This document shows positions 7,952-16,088 of a stretch of DNA of 64,000 nucleotides, piece after piece; the stretch's first letter is position 1; the number at the start of each line of letters is the position of its first letter. This DNA comes from Limisphaerales bacterium. GTDB lineage: Bacteria > Verrucomicrobiota > Verrucomicrobiia > Limisphaerales > UBA1100. Under the pieces are notes generated by a model, which saw only the letters and a list, made by a program, of their open reading frames with translations, ran no database searches and was not told the origin of the DNA. Location: contig JACNJL010000037.1 in NCBI GenBank assembly GCA_014382585.1, positions 33,718 to 97,717 on the forward strand, written 5' to 3'. A program made the position numbers and the translations under genes.

Positions 7952-8850
7952 GCGCCCTCCTGTTCTTCCAACCCATTGATTGCCTCAAGATGCGTGAGCA
8001 AGCCGCTGTGATCCATGTCGCCTTTGCCGCTCGCCACCATCGCGGTGAACAGCTCGTTGGTGAGGCGCGTGATCGGCAGGTCCAACCCCAGCCGTTCGGC
8101 CGCCGCGAGGGCGTTCTTAAGATCCTTCACCTGAAACTTGGCCGGACCACCCGGCTCAAACTGGCGCAGCACCATGCGTTGCCCGTGCTCGCTAAGAATC
8201 CGGCTGGAGGCAAACCCGCCCTGCAAGGCCTCACGCACCTGCGCCCGATCCGCGCCGCCGCCACCGGCCAAGATAAACGCCTCACTCACCGCGCCAATCG
8301 TGATGGCCACGATCACCTGATTCGCCAGCTTGGAAAGCTGCCCGCACCCATTCGGGCCCACGTGCGTTCCGCGACCCATCGCGGCAAAGACCGGCTCCAT
8401 CGCCGCAAACGTCTCCGCCGCGCCCCCGGCCATGATGGCTAGTTCACCGGCCGTGGCGCCCTTGGTGCCGCCGCTCACCGGCGCATCGAGATACGCCACC
8501 CCGCGTGCCAAGTGCCGCTCGGCATGATCCATCGCCTCGTCCGCGCCAATCGAGCTCATGTCAATCCGCGTCGCCCCTTCAGCGATGGCCTCGGCCACGC
8601 CTTGATCGAACATCACCTCCGCCACAGCCGGGCCATCGGACAACATGGTGATCACCACGTCCGCGCCCGCCACGGCTTCCGACGGCGTACCGGCCACGGT
8701 CGCGCCATCGGGCTGCAGGGCCTCGGCCTTGGCGGCAGACCGGTTCCAAACGGTCAGGTCAAAACCGGCCGCCATCAGGCACCGGCACATCGGCGCGCCC
8801 ATCAGGCCCGTCCCGAGAAATGCAATTTTGGGTGAGGATAATTCTGTCAT
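7948..8850 (-). CDS. NAD(P)-dependent beta-hydroxyacid dehydrogenase
   Basis: A 300-residue 3-hydroxyisobutyrate dehydrogenase family enzyme. The N-terminal Rossmann motif reads FLGTGLMGAPM. The substrate-binding signature DAPVSGGTKGA follows near residue 123, and the catalytic lysine is in SKLANQV near 178. The all-alpha C-terminal dimerisation domain completes the usual length. Related enzymes include tartronate semialdehyde reductase and L-threonate dehydrogenase. Coupling to the DenD-like gene by ATGA overlap suggests a joint role in aldonate or four-carbon sugar acid metabolism. Upstream lies a 22-bp perfect inverted repeat separating it from the winged-helix gene. Confidence 0.88.
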   Translation of the reverse strand: MTELSSPKIAFLGTGLMGAPMCRCLMAAGFDLTVWNRSAAKAEALQPDGATVAGTPSEAVAGADVVITMLSDGPAVAEVMFDQGVAEAIAEGATRIDMSSIGADEAMDHAERHLARGVAYLDAPVSGGTKGATAGELAIMAGGAAETFAAMEPVFAAMGRGTHVGPNGCGQLSKLANQVIVAITIGAVSEAFILAGGGGADRAQVREALQGGFASSRILSEHGQRMVLRQFEPGGPAKFQVKDLKNALAAAERLGLDLPITRLTNELFTAMVASGKGDMDHSGLLTHLEAINGLEEQEGA

Positions 8851-8869
8851 TTTAAATTTTCAATCAACG

Positions 8870-8939
8870 GACTCGCAGGCTCGTCCCTCCACCAGTGCGG
8901 CCAACTTGACAAGCCCATGGAGGGACGAGCCTGCGAGTC
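8870..8939. repeat. Perfect 22-bp inverted repeat
   Basis: Left arm 8870-8891 (starting GACTCGCAGGCTCGTCCC) and right arm 8918-8939 are exact reverse complements, separated by 26 bases. The hairpin fills most of the 107-base gap between two minus-strand genes. No T-run follows, so it is not a typical intrinsic terminator, though it could protect an mRNA 3' end. The arms contain GGGACGAG, a core also present in the repeats at 14790 and 15957, so it probably belongs to a dispersed palindromic family. Confidence 0.9.
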
Positions 8940-8957
8940 TGGGCCTTTCAATTCGAG

Positions 8958-10058
8958 TCATTTTTTAAATTGGATTTTGTACGTGGAAAAGTCTGGTTCC
9001 ACGAAGTGAAGTAAACGCTCTCCCTCCTGTTTTAACTCCGCCTTGACCTTCGCGGGCAGCGGAGCAAACGGCTCCATCACAAGCGTCGCGGTCTTGCGCG
9101 CGCGTTCCACTTTCCACATGCCGGCCACGCGGCCATTTACCAAATAGGTGGCGCGCACGAGAAGGTTTTTGCTGACGAGCGCCGGCCGAAAGGCGTCATC
9201 CACAATGCGCGTGCGATCGGCATGAGACAGGATGAGATTGTCGAAGTCCGGAATGAACCGCACCGGCGCAGGCGTCTCCGCCGCCGGCCGCGGTGCACGC
9301 GGCAAATCAAACAGCTCCTGTCCTTTCTCGTTCCGAAACACTTTCAGCTTCGGCCGTAATGTCTCGAAGACCTCGCGCAAACCGGTACAGCCGGACCATG
9401 TCTGCGCATCGGCCGGCGTGGCGGGCCCGAAGGCGGCCAGATATTTTTTGACCAGCGCCACGCGATCCTCCGTCATCGGCACCGGCTTGCCCAGCCAGCG
9501 CTCGGCCACCAGCCATTCGGGCACATTCGTATAGCCCCACGGCGCGTCGGTGGGCACCTGCACTTTGGGCACATTCAACCGCACCGCCACGGCGGCAATC
9601 CGCGGATGCGCCTTGGGGAATTTGGCTTCGAGATGCGCCACCAATTCGCTGAAAGAGCGTGGTGCGTTTGCGTAAAAAGCGTGACCGGTTTTCAGAATCG
9701 CTTCCAGCGGCGCACCGCCCAGCGCCTTGGTTTTGCTCGGCGGAATGCACGCGGCCAGCATGGGATGTAAGGTGCCGCGCAGGGCGCAGTAATCGCGCGT
9801 GGTCATCAGGTGCACGGTGGCGCGCATCAGGGTAGCGCGCACCACGGATTTGCGTTTGAGAAGTTTGATGAGATCGGTGCGCGAGAACTGTTCCAGCCGC
9901 GTCCACAATCCGACGAACGGCGGACGCGCCTGTTGCGCCTGCATGCCGGCTAATCGCTCAATGGCTTTGAGCGGCGACACAGTCTCGCGCGCCAACAACA
10001 TCTGCCGCGCCAACAATGCGCGGTTCAGATCGTCACGCGTGAGAAGTTGAGTGCTCAC
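8958..10058 (-). CDS. Winged helix DNA-binding domain protein (PF06224-like)
   Basis: A 366-residue protein of the winged-helix DNA-binding family (HTH_42, PF06224). Family features are the N-terminal ALLARQMLLAR...ERLAGMQAQ segment, the RATLMRATVHLMTTRDY strand-helix and the late FIPDFDNLILSHADRTRIV segment followed by RATYLVNGRVAGMW. Some relatives are DNA glycosylases acting on crosslinks, but others are uncharacterised, so activity is not assigned. The start is GTG, with the preceding LysR gene ending one base upstream, so the two are probably co-translated. Last gene of a five-gene run starting at the sulfatase at 14704. Confidence 0.8.
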   Translation of the reverse strand: MSTQLLTRDDLNRALLARQMLLARETVSPLKAIERLAGMQAQQARPPFVGLWTRLEQFSRTDLIKLLKRKSVVRATLMRATVHLMTTRDYCALRGTLHPMLAACIPPSKTKALGGAPLEAILKTGHAFYANAPRSFSELVAHLEAKFPKAHPRIAAVAVRLNVPKVQVPTDAPWGYTNVPEWLVAERWLGKPVPMTEDRVALVKKYLAAFGPATPADAQTWSGCTGLREVFETLRPKLKVFRNEKGQELFDLPRAPRPAAETPAPVRFIPDFDNLILSHADRTRIVDDAFRPALVSKNLLVRATYLVNGRVAGMWKVERARKTATLVMEPFAPLPAKVKAELKQEGERLLHFVEPDFSTYKIQFKK

Positions 10059-10059
10059 C

Positions 10060-10929
10060 TTACAGGTCGCCGGCGCGATGCTTGAGCAGGCTCACAATGC
10101 GCTGGGCCAGCGGGCTCTGTTGACCGCGCCACAGAGCGCCAATGCTGACGGCCGGAAATCCCTCGAGCGGCAACACGCGCACGCCCTTGGGCGCCTTGGC
10201 GCCGGGCATGGCAAGACTGAGGCCGATGCCGAAACCGTTGGCCACATAGGTTTCGATGAGGTCGATGGAGTTCAACTCAATGCCAATCGGCCAATCGATT
10301 TTGCGCCGGGCGAGTTCCTGCTGAAACGCGCGGCTGATGCCCTCGATGGCGGGCAGGCTGATGAGTGTTTGCGCGATGCGATCCTGGCCGAGGATGTCGT
10401 CGACGGACTTGATCTTCATCTTGGTCGGCACCTGCAGCACCATTTGCAGCTCGAGCAGTTTCTCGGACTTCAATTCGGAGGGCGGCTTGGAGCCGAGCAC
10501 GGTGACGCCGAGATCCACCTCCGACGCCAGTAGCCATTGCTCGATCTCCGGCTGGATGCCCACGCGTAGGCTGGGATGGAGTCCGGGAAATTCCCCGCGC
10601 GCGGCGTTGAGAATATCCGGCAGATGATCGCGGAAAATGGTGCTGGAAGCCGCGATGCGAATGGACTGCGCCACGCCGCCGCGAATCTTGTCGCTCATTT
10701 CCTCCAAGCCCTCGAAGAAGGGCTTCACAAAGTCGTATAGCTCTTTGCCCGCCGGCGTCAGCTCAAACGGCCGCCGCTGAAACAGCGCGATGCCGAGATC
10801 ATTTTCCAGCTGGATCACCTGCGCGCTGACTGCCGGTTGCTGGATGCCATACGGCATATTGCGCACAGCACCGGAGATGCCTTTGTGCTTGGCGACATAG
10901 TAAAACAGCTCGAGATGGTGGATGTTCAT
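10060..10929 (-). CDS. LysR-family transcriptional regulator
   Basis: A 289-residue regulator. The N-terminal winged helix-turn-helix (residues 1-65) shows the LysR pattern [21 protein letters not shown] and [17 protein letters not shown]. The substrate-binding domain begins near residue 90 ([18 protein letters not shown]). The cognate effector is unknown. Its ATG overlaps the stop of a sulfatase gene (ATGA), which is unusual because LysR genes normally diverge from their targets; here it would be autoregulated with the sulfatase operon, if that operon is its target. Confidence 0.9.
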   Translation of the reverse strand: MNIHHLELFYYVAKHKGISGAVRNMPYGIQQPAVSAQVIQLENDLGIALFQRRPFELTPAGKELYDFVKPFFEGLEEMSDKIRGGVAQSIRIAASSTIFRDHLPDILNAARGEFPGLHPSLRVGIQPEIEQWLLASEVDLGVTVLGSKPPSELKSEKLLELQMVLQVPTKMKIKSVDDILGQDRIAQTLISLPAIEGISRAFQQELARRKIDWPIGIELNSIDLIETYVANGFGIGLSLAMPGAKAPKGVRVLPLEGFPAVSIGALWRGQQSPLAQRIVSLLKHRAGDL

Positions 10930-12377
10930 TTTGAATTTGGAGCCGGCGCCTTGTAGGCCGGATTGGGCACGGGCATTTTGGCCTTCATGGTTTTCTGCCA
11001 GGCCTGCAGCTTGGCGCGGAGTTCGGCAGTCTTGTTCGGTTCACGCGCGGCGAGGTTCTTCTGTTCGCCGATGTCGTCGGCCAAGTTGTAGAGCTCGACC
11101 TTGTCGTGGTGATAAAACTCGATGAGCTTCCAGTCGCCGTCACGGATGGAGGCGCCGGGTTTCCAGGAGGACCCGTGGTAATGCGGGTAATGCCAGTAGA
11201 GCGTGCGGCGGCCGGCGTCGTTGCCCCGAAGCTGGCTCAGGAGGCTCTGGCCGTCGGCGTGCAGCTTGGGTTGCGCGGGTAACCCGGCAAGATCGAGCAT
11301 GGTGGGAAAGAAATCCATGCTGACCATCGGCTTGTGCGACACACTACCGGCTTTGGTGACACCCGGGGCGCGAATGATGGTGGGCTCGCGAACCCCGCCT
11401 TCGTATAGCCAGCCTTTGCTCGCGCGCAACGGCAGATTGCAGCCGGGGCCGATTCGCTTGCCGCCGCGCGTACTGAGGCCGCCGTTGTCGCTGAAGAAAA
11501 TGACTACGGTATTTTGGTCGAGCTTCAGTTCCTTCAATTTGCCAAGCAACGTGCCGACACTGTCATCCACCGCCGCGACCATCGAGGCCAAGGCAGCGTT
11601 GTCCTGCCGCATCCGCGTGGAGCCCTCATGCTCTGGCTGCGTGGGTGTCTCGCCTTGAAACATTTTTTCAGCCTTGGCGTTGTAATGCGCGATACGTTTT
11701 TTGTACGGCTGAATGGGCGTGTGAATGTTGTAGTAAGACAGGTACAGAAGGAACGGCTTGCGCGCATCGCGTTGCTCGAGGAATTTGACCGACTCTTCCG
11801 TGAGGCGTTCGGTGAGGTATTCGCCGGGCTTGTTGGCCTTGAGCGCGGGATTGGTCCACGGCGCGTAGTACCCGCCCGGAGGCGAACCACGGTGGTGGCC
11901 GCCGATGTTGATGTCGAACCCCTGATCCTCGGGCCAATGGCCTTCACTGCCGAGATGCCATTTGCCGGCAAAGAAAGTTTGGTAACCGTGCGTCTTCAGC
12001 TGTTCGGCGATGGTCACCTCCCGATGCGCGAGATTATCGCGGTCACTCGGATGCAACAGCTTGTTGGTGGCTTGATTGCTCTGGCCGGGAATCCAGTCGG
12101 TGATGTCCACCCGCACCGGATGCCGCCCGGTCATGATGCTCGCGCGCGTGGGGCTGCACACCGGACAGGCCGCATAGCCCTGCGTAAATCGCATGCCACT
12201 GGCCGCCAACCGGTCAATGTGTGGAGTCTCATGAAACCGACTCCCGTTCACCCCGATATCCGCCCAGCCCATATCATCCACGAGCAAGAACAGAAAGTTG
12301 GTTTGCTTGGCAGCCGTAGCGGAAATGGAACTACAGAGGATACAAAGAAAAACCGAAACACGAACGAGGGTTTGCAC
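10926..12377 (-). CDS. Secreted sulfatase
   Basis: A 483-residue family S1 sulfatase. The signal peptide is [19 protein letters not shown], again matching the repeat-derived core of the sulfatase at 813 but more diverged. Metal ligands lie in LVDDMGWAD (D34, D35). CSPTR places formylglycine at C74. Later motifs include FFAGKWHLG (lysine and histidine of the active site) and [10 protein letters not shown]. The start is GTG at 12377 with an AGGG ribosome-binding site. It is coupled to the LysR gene downstream. Substrate is not predictable from sequence alone. Confidence 0.92.
   Translation of the reverse strand: MQTLVRVSVFLCILCSSISATAAKQTNFLFLLVDDMGWADIGVNGSRFHETPHIDRLAASGMRFTQGYAACPVCSPTRASIMTGRHPVRVDITDWIPGQSNQATNKLLHPSDRDNLAHREVTIAEQLKTHGYQTFFAGKWHLGSEGHWPEDQGFDINIGGHHRGSPPGGYYAPWTNPALKANKPGEYLTERLTEESVKFLEQRDARKPFLLYLSYYNIHTPIQPYKKRIAHYNAKAEKMFQGETPTQPEHEGSTRMRQDNAALASMVAAVDDSVGTLLGKLKELKLDQNTVVIFFSDNGGLSTRGGKRIGPGCNLPLRASKGWLYEGGVREPTIIRAPGVTKAGSVSHKPMVSMDFFPTMLDLAGLPAQPKLHADGQSLLSQLRGNDAGRRTLYWHYPHYHGSSWKPGASIRDGDWKLIEFYHHDKVELYNLADDIGEQKNLAAREPNKTAELRAKLQAWQKTMKAKMPVPNPAYKAPAPNSK
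12328..12362 (-). repeat. Diverged CACAGAG repeat arm within a sulfatase signal sequence
   Basis: On the plus strand this reads AACTACAGAGGATACAAAGA and onward, recognisably the left arm of the 2295 repeat with scattered changes. On the minus strand it encodes [11 protein letters not shown], the hydrophobic core of the sulfatase signal peptide. There is no opposite arm nearby. Confidence 0.6.
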
Positions 12378-12415
12378 GGGGGCACCCTACCCGCTCCCTT
12401 GCCCGCTGGCAACGA

Positions 12416-13129
12416 CTACCGATAACGAGCCGTGAGCGCTTTGGCCAGGGCCTCGTAGCCTTTGACTTTGAGGCGGGCGACCTGGGCCTGATCGCTTTCT
12501 TCGCGATTGAGTCGGGCGCTGGTGGCGGTGTCATCGTACGCCTCGGGGATGACAAATTCCCAGGTGCCGGTGGCCACATCGATCACGGCTGCCTTGAGCC
12601 GGATGCGGATTTTTTGTTTTTCATCCGGCACCATCCGGCCCACGACCGGCACCCACGAAATGATCTTGGTGCCGTGCTCTTCGCGTCCGCTCTCCAACAC
12701 GCCCCAGTATACAATCAACGTCTTCGCGCCCGCTTTGGCTGCGGCCAGGCGCAGTGATTTATCGAGCGGCTGCTTGGGACCTGGCGGCTGCTCCCGATAA
12801 CGCCGGTCTGTTGTCGGCACGCCACTAAGCGGCACCACGGAGTACAGAGGCTCCAGCGCCTTAAGCATGGGATCATCCGGGAACTGCGCGCCACTTTGCA
12901 CGACCACCACGCGATCGCCGCGCCGCAACGTCACCTTCGCTTCCGCCTCCAACGCCGCGGCAATATCGGCCTCCGTGATCTGTTCATCGGCCGCCACACC
13001 CAGCACTTCGAGTTCGCTCAACTCGCCGCGGTACATCCATGAGCCGTGGTAGTCGCTATTGGAAATCGATCGCGTCTGGCAGCCAATGGTGCAGGCGGCC
13101 ACGCATAGGATGAGGAGCAGTGGTTTCAT
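12416..13129 (-). CDS. Hypothetical lipoprotein
   Basis: A 237-residue predicted lipoprotein. The signal peptide ends in a lipobox-like TIGC, with the lipidated cysteine at residue 17. The mature part is soluble and mixed alpha/beta. A segment around residues 128-142 (AAAKAGAKTLIVYWGVLES) and a following VPVVGRMVPDEKQKIRIRLKAAVIDVATGTWEF resemble PVC envelope lipoproteins that may sit in the outer membrane, but I do not recognise a named family. It starts six bases after the stop of the sulfatase upstream and precedes a second sulfatase by 38 bases, so it is probably co-expressed with both. Confidence 0.75.
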   Translation of the reverse strand: MKPLLLILCVAACTIGCQTRSISNSDYHGSWMYRGELSELEVLGVAADEQITEADIAAALEAEAKVTLRRGDRVVVVQSGAQFPDDPMLKALEPLYSVVPLSGVPTTDRRYREQPPGPKQPLDKSLRLAAAKAGAKTLIVYWGVLESGREEHGTKIISWVPVVGRMVPDEKQKIRIRLKAAVIDVATGTWEFVIPEAYDDTATSARLNREESDQAQVARLKVKGYEALAKALTARYR

Positions 13130-13135
13130 GATACG

Positions 13136-14704
13136 CTAGTCCAGTTTCTCTTTTTCGTAATCACTGGGCAACACCCAGCCGGTACGGATCTTTTCGCCGC
13201 GTTGATATTTTTCGTAGAATTGATCCCACATATCAAAGGCAAACCCGTATTTCTCAAACACATCACCCCGGCCGAACATCCGCGGGTCCCCCTGTTTTTT
13301 AAGCTCGGCAAAGAGTTGTTTTTTCAACGACGCCTTGAGCGCGGCCTGCGGCTTGGAGTCCGCCAGATCCTTCACGCAATCGCGATCGGTCTTCACGTTA
13401 AACAATTCTTCCGCCGGACGTTTACCAAAGTTAAGCTGCCAATATTTGTAGTTCCCTTCACGGCGTTGGTTGAGCAACAGCGTTTTGATCGGACTGGCGT
13501 CGGTGTTCAGATAACCGGTCTCCGGATTGCCCACAGGCCAGCGGTTGGGCTCGAAGTTGTGCAGGTACAGATGATCACCCTTGCGGATGCCGCGGATGGG
13601 GTAGCCTTGATTGTTCGGTCGACCGACATCGTGGCGTTCCTTGCCCAGCACCACGTGATCGCGCGAGGCAATCACTTGACCGGATTTCGGCGAAGCAAAA
13701 ATATCAAACAAACTCCGGCCGCTCATCGGCTGCATGAGAGGCGCGATCTTGTTCACGCCGGCCGCCTGCAAAAAGGTCGGCGCCAGATCGGTGAAGTTGA
13801 CAAAATCAACCACCGTGCGATTGCGGCCCTGAATGCCTTTCGGCCAACGGATGGCGAGCGGGATGTGGTTCGAGTAATCATACGCCTGCCCTTTGCAACG
13901 CGGAAACGGCATGCCGTGATCGCTGGTGGCGACGATCAGCGTGTTGTCCAGTTGGCCGGCCTTCTCGAGCGCGGCGAGGATGCGGCCGAGGTGCCGATCG
14001 TAGTGCTCCACCTCAATGGCGTAATCGAGCATGTCGCCGCGCGTCTCGGCGTTGTCCGGCCAAAACGCGGGCACGTGATCGATGTCCGAAAGCTTCTTGC
14101 CCATGCGCAGTCCCACGCCTTTCTCGTAAGCGCGATGCGGCTCGTGCGTGCCGAACCAAAAACACCACGGCTTGCCCTTGGCCGCGGTCTTTAGAAACTC
14201 CTCGAAGTTGCCCGCGTAATCGCGATTGCTCATCGCCTTGGCCGGCGGTTTGGCAAATCGCTTGTTGATGGGCGTGCCGGTGATCAACCGCCGTTTGCCA
14301 TTTACATCATTGGCAATGCCGGGCCCCCAACCCTTGCCCGTGCAAGCCGTCGTGTAGCCATTGGCCGCCAGCACCTCCACGAAGCTGCCAAACTTGGCCG
14401 GGAACACATTCATATGATTGGCCGCCTCTTCCAACTGCCACGAGTAACGCCCCGTAAGAATGGTCGCCCGGGACGGCGCGCACTTGGCGTTGGGCGTGTA
14501 CGCGCGCGTAAACAAAATGCCCTCCCGCGCCACGCGATCAAACGCCGGCGTCTTCACCCATTGGGAGCCGTACGCGCTGGCATCGCCAAACCCCCAGTCA
14601 TCGGCAATGGCAAAGAGGATATTGGGGCGCTCTGCAGCTTGGGTATTCGTGGAACCACAGAGGACACAGAGGAACACCGAGAGAAAATAAAACGCGGATC
14701 GCAT
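13136..14704 (-). CDS. Secreted sulfatase (repeat-derived signal peptide)
   Basis: A 522-residue family S1 sulfatase. The signal peptide (residues 1-24) contains FLSVFLCVLCG, identical at protein level to that of the sulfatase at 813 and encoded by the same dispersed repeat. Metal-binding aspartates lie in IADDWGFGD (D35, D36). CAPSR gives formylglycine at C75. TSDHGMPFPRCKGQAYDY is a late active-site segment found in heparan/N-sulphoglucosamine-type sulfatases, so a sulfamidase-like subgroup is possible. ATG at 14704. First gene of a minus-strand run with a lipoprotein and another sulfatase. Confidence 0.92.
   Translation of the reverse strand: MRSAFYFLSVFLCVLCGSTNTQAAERPNILFAIADDWGFGDASAYGSQWVKTPAFDRVAREGILFTRAYTPNAKCAPSRATILTGRYSWQLEEAANHMNVFPAKFGSFVEVLAANGYTTACTGKGWGPGIANDVNGKRRLITGTPINKRFAKPPAKAMSNRDYAGNFEEFLKTAAKGKPWCFWFGTHEPHRAYEKGVGLRMGKKLSDIDHVPAFWPDNAETRGDMLDYAIEVEHYDRHLGRILAALEKAGQLDNTLIVATSDHGMPFPRCKGQAYDYSNHIPLAIRWPKGIQGRNRTVVDFVNFTDLAPTFLQAAGVNKIAPLMQPMSGRSLFDIFASPKSGQVIASRDHVVLGKERHDVGRPNNQGYPIRGIRKGDHLYLHNFEPNRWPVGNPETGYLNTDASPIKTLLLNQRREGNYKYWQLNFGKRPAEELFNVKTDRDCVKDLADSKPQAALKASLKKQLFAELKKQGDPRMFGRGDVFEKYGFAFDMWDQFYEKYQRGEKIRTGWVLPSDYEKEKLD
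14655..14690 (-). repeat. CACAGAG repeat arm within a sulfatase signal sequence
   Basis: Plus-strand reading ACCACAGAGGACACAGAGGA and onward matches the left arm of the repeat at 2295 at most positions. On the minus strand it encodes FLSVFLCVLCG of the sulfatase signal peptide. The inverted partner arm is absent here. Confidence 0.8.
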
Positions 14705-14749
14705 GCGCTGGTGATACGGTAATTCGGCGGGTTTGCCAACGCCCTTTCG

Positions 14750-14875
14750 ATCTCACGCAGAGACGCGGTGGCGCGGAGGTTTTTAGTAAGGGACGAGGGG
14801 GAACTCGTCCCTCCCGGGGGGGGGCAAGTTCCACCTTGCCCCATTTCATTTTCTCCGCGGCTCCACGGGCGAATT
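14750..14875 (+). repeat. Dispersed composite repeat, copy 1
   Basis: Non-coding. It begins with CTCACGCAGAGACGCGG and ends with an inverted version (TTCTCCGCGG...CCACGGGCG). In between are two hairpins: GGGACGAG/CTCGTCCC (14790-14812) and GGGGCAAG/CTTGCCCC (14821-14842). About 80 bases of it recur at 15957-16034, so the peroxidase gene is bracketed by direct copies. The TTGCCCCA core is shared with the centre of the repeat at 2295. Confidence 0.8.
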
Positions 14876-14885
14876 TGAATAAAAC

Positions 14886-15890
14886 CTATTTCCCCGGAAA
14901 TGCTTTGGGGGGCGCAGCGATGTTTTTCGGCAGCTTGCCAGTGAGCGAGCGCAGGAAGGCGACGATGTCCGCGCGATCTTCCTTGGACAAGTCCTTGCCT
15001 AACTGATGCGCGGCCATGCGCTGCACGGCGTCCTCCAGCTTGTCCGACGAACCATCATGGAAGTACGGGCCGGTCTTGGCGATGTTCCGCAGGCTCGGCA
15101 CTTTGAAAAACATTTTGTCGGCCTTCTTTTTGGTCAGATCAAATCGGCCCTGATCTTTTTGGTTGGGCCACGGCTTCTGCACGCCGAGCTTTTGGTAGGC
15201 ATTGCCGCCGAGCAAATTGCCCGTGTGACAGGCCACACAACCGATCGATACAAACTTCTTCAGCCCGCGCAATTCCGGCTCTTTCAACGCCTTGGCCTGA
15301 CCGGCCAGTAATTGATCGAACCGCCCGGGCGTCACAAAGAGGCGCTCGTAGGCGCCGATCGCGTTGCCGACGTTGTCGTAGGTGATGGCCGGTTTGCTTT
15401 TGGGAAACGCCTTTTGAAACAGCGCTTCGTAGCCATCGATCTTGCCGAGCTTGGCCACTACGGCCTCAGCCGAAGGCATCGCCATTTCGCCGCCGGCCAG
15501 GATCGGCCCCTTCGCCTGCTCCTCCACCGTCGGCGCGCGGCCATCCCAAAACTGCGCGAGGTGCATGAAGGCATTGAAGCTCGTGGGCGAATTTCGACCC
15601 GTGCGATGGTTATCAAAGCCCAGCGAAAATTTCTCGCCATCCACGCCAAAGCCCGTCGTGCTGTGGCAGGAATTGCAGGAGATGGAATTATCCCGGCTCA
15701 ACCGGTTCTCATGATACAACGTGCGGCCCAGCTCCACCTGCGCACGCGCCACCGCATCTTTCGGCAGCTTGGCTGCCGTCAGAGGTTTACCAAACACCGG
15801 CAACAACGCCTTCACAGCGTCATCCGCCACCGCGGCCAACGGGGCGCTGCCAAGCAACACGGGAATCATCAGGGAACGAATGATCTTCAT
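14886..15890 (-). CDS. Di-haem cytochrome c peroxidase (MauG/CCP family)
   Basis: A 334-residue periplasmic enzyme that reduces hydrogen peroxide using electrons from cytochromes, or carries out MauG-like oxidations. A signal peptide covers residues 1-23. The two c-type haem sites are CNSCH (72-76) and CVACH (218-222), the family spacing. ELGRTLYHENRLS and YFHDGSSDKLEDAVQRMAAHQLG are conserved CCP segments. An ATG at 15890 was chosen because the signal peptide starts there; the frame stays open to 15956. Direct copies of a dispersed repeat flank the gene. It diverges from an amino-acid permease. Confidence 0.93.
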   Translation of the reverse strand: MKIIRSLMIPVLLGSAPLAAVADDAVKALLPVFGKPLTAAKLPKDAVARAQVELGRTLYHENRLSRDNSISCNSCHSTTGFGVDGEKFSLGFDNHRTGRNSPTSFNAFMHLAQFWDGRAPTVEEQAKGPILAGGEMAMPSAEAVVAKLGKIDGYEALFQKAFPKSKPAITYDNVGNAIGAYERLFVTPGRFDQLLAGQAKALKEPELRGLKKFVSIGCVACHTGNLLGGNAYQKLGVQKPWPNQKDQGRFDLTKKKADKMFFKVPSLRNIAKTGPYFHDGSSDKLEDAVQRMAAHQLGKDLSKEDRADIVAFLRSLTGKLPKNIAAPPKAFPGK

Positions 15891-15956
15891 CGCCGCGAAG
15901 GGTAGATGAGCGGCCAAAAAATGCAACCTCATGCGGTGCCGCTGGCATGAATACAA

Positions 15957-16034
15957 GGACGAGGGGGAACTCGTCCCTCCCCGAGAGGTGCAAGTTCCAC
16001 CTTGACCCCATCTTCTCCGCGTCTCCGTGGGCGC
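15957..16034 (+). repeat. Dispersed composite repeat, copy 2
   Basis: Same orientation as the copy at 14790-14875, roughly 85% identical by eye. It keeps the GGACGAG/CTCGTCC hairpin, CAAGTTCCACCTTG and the TTCTCCGCGTCTCCGTGGGCG end. It lies in the divergent gap between the peroxidase and the permease, so it may overlap their promoters. Confidence 0.8.
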
Positions 16035-16088
16035 CTAAAGAGAAACCTTGGCCTCTGGGCCTCTTAACGGTTCAATCCCGCACCACAT

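Noticed and set aside
8870..8939. Intrinsic terminator
   Set aside because: Strong stem but no T-run on the transcript side; treated as a dispersed palindrome instead.
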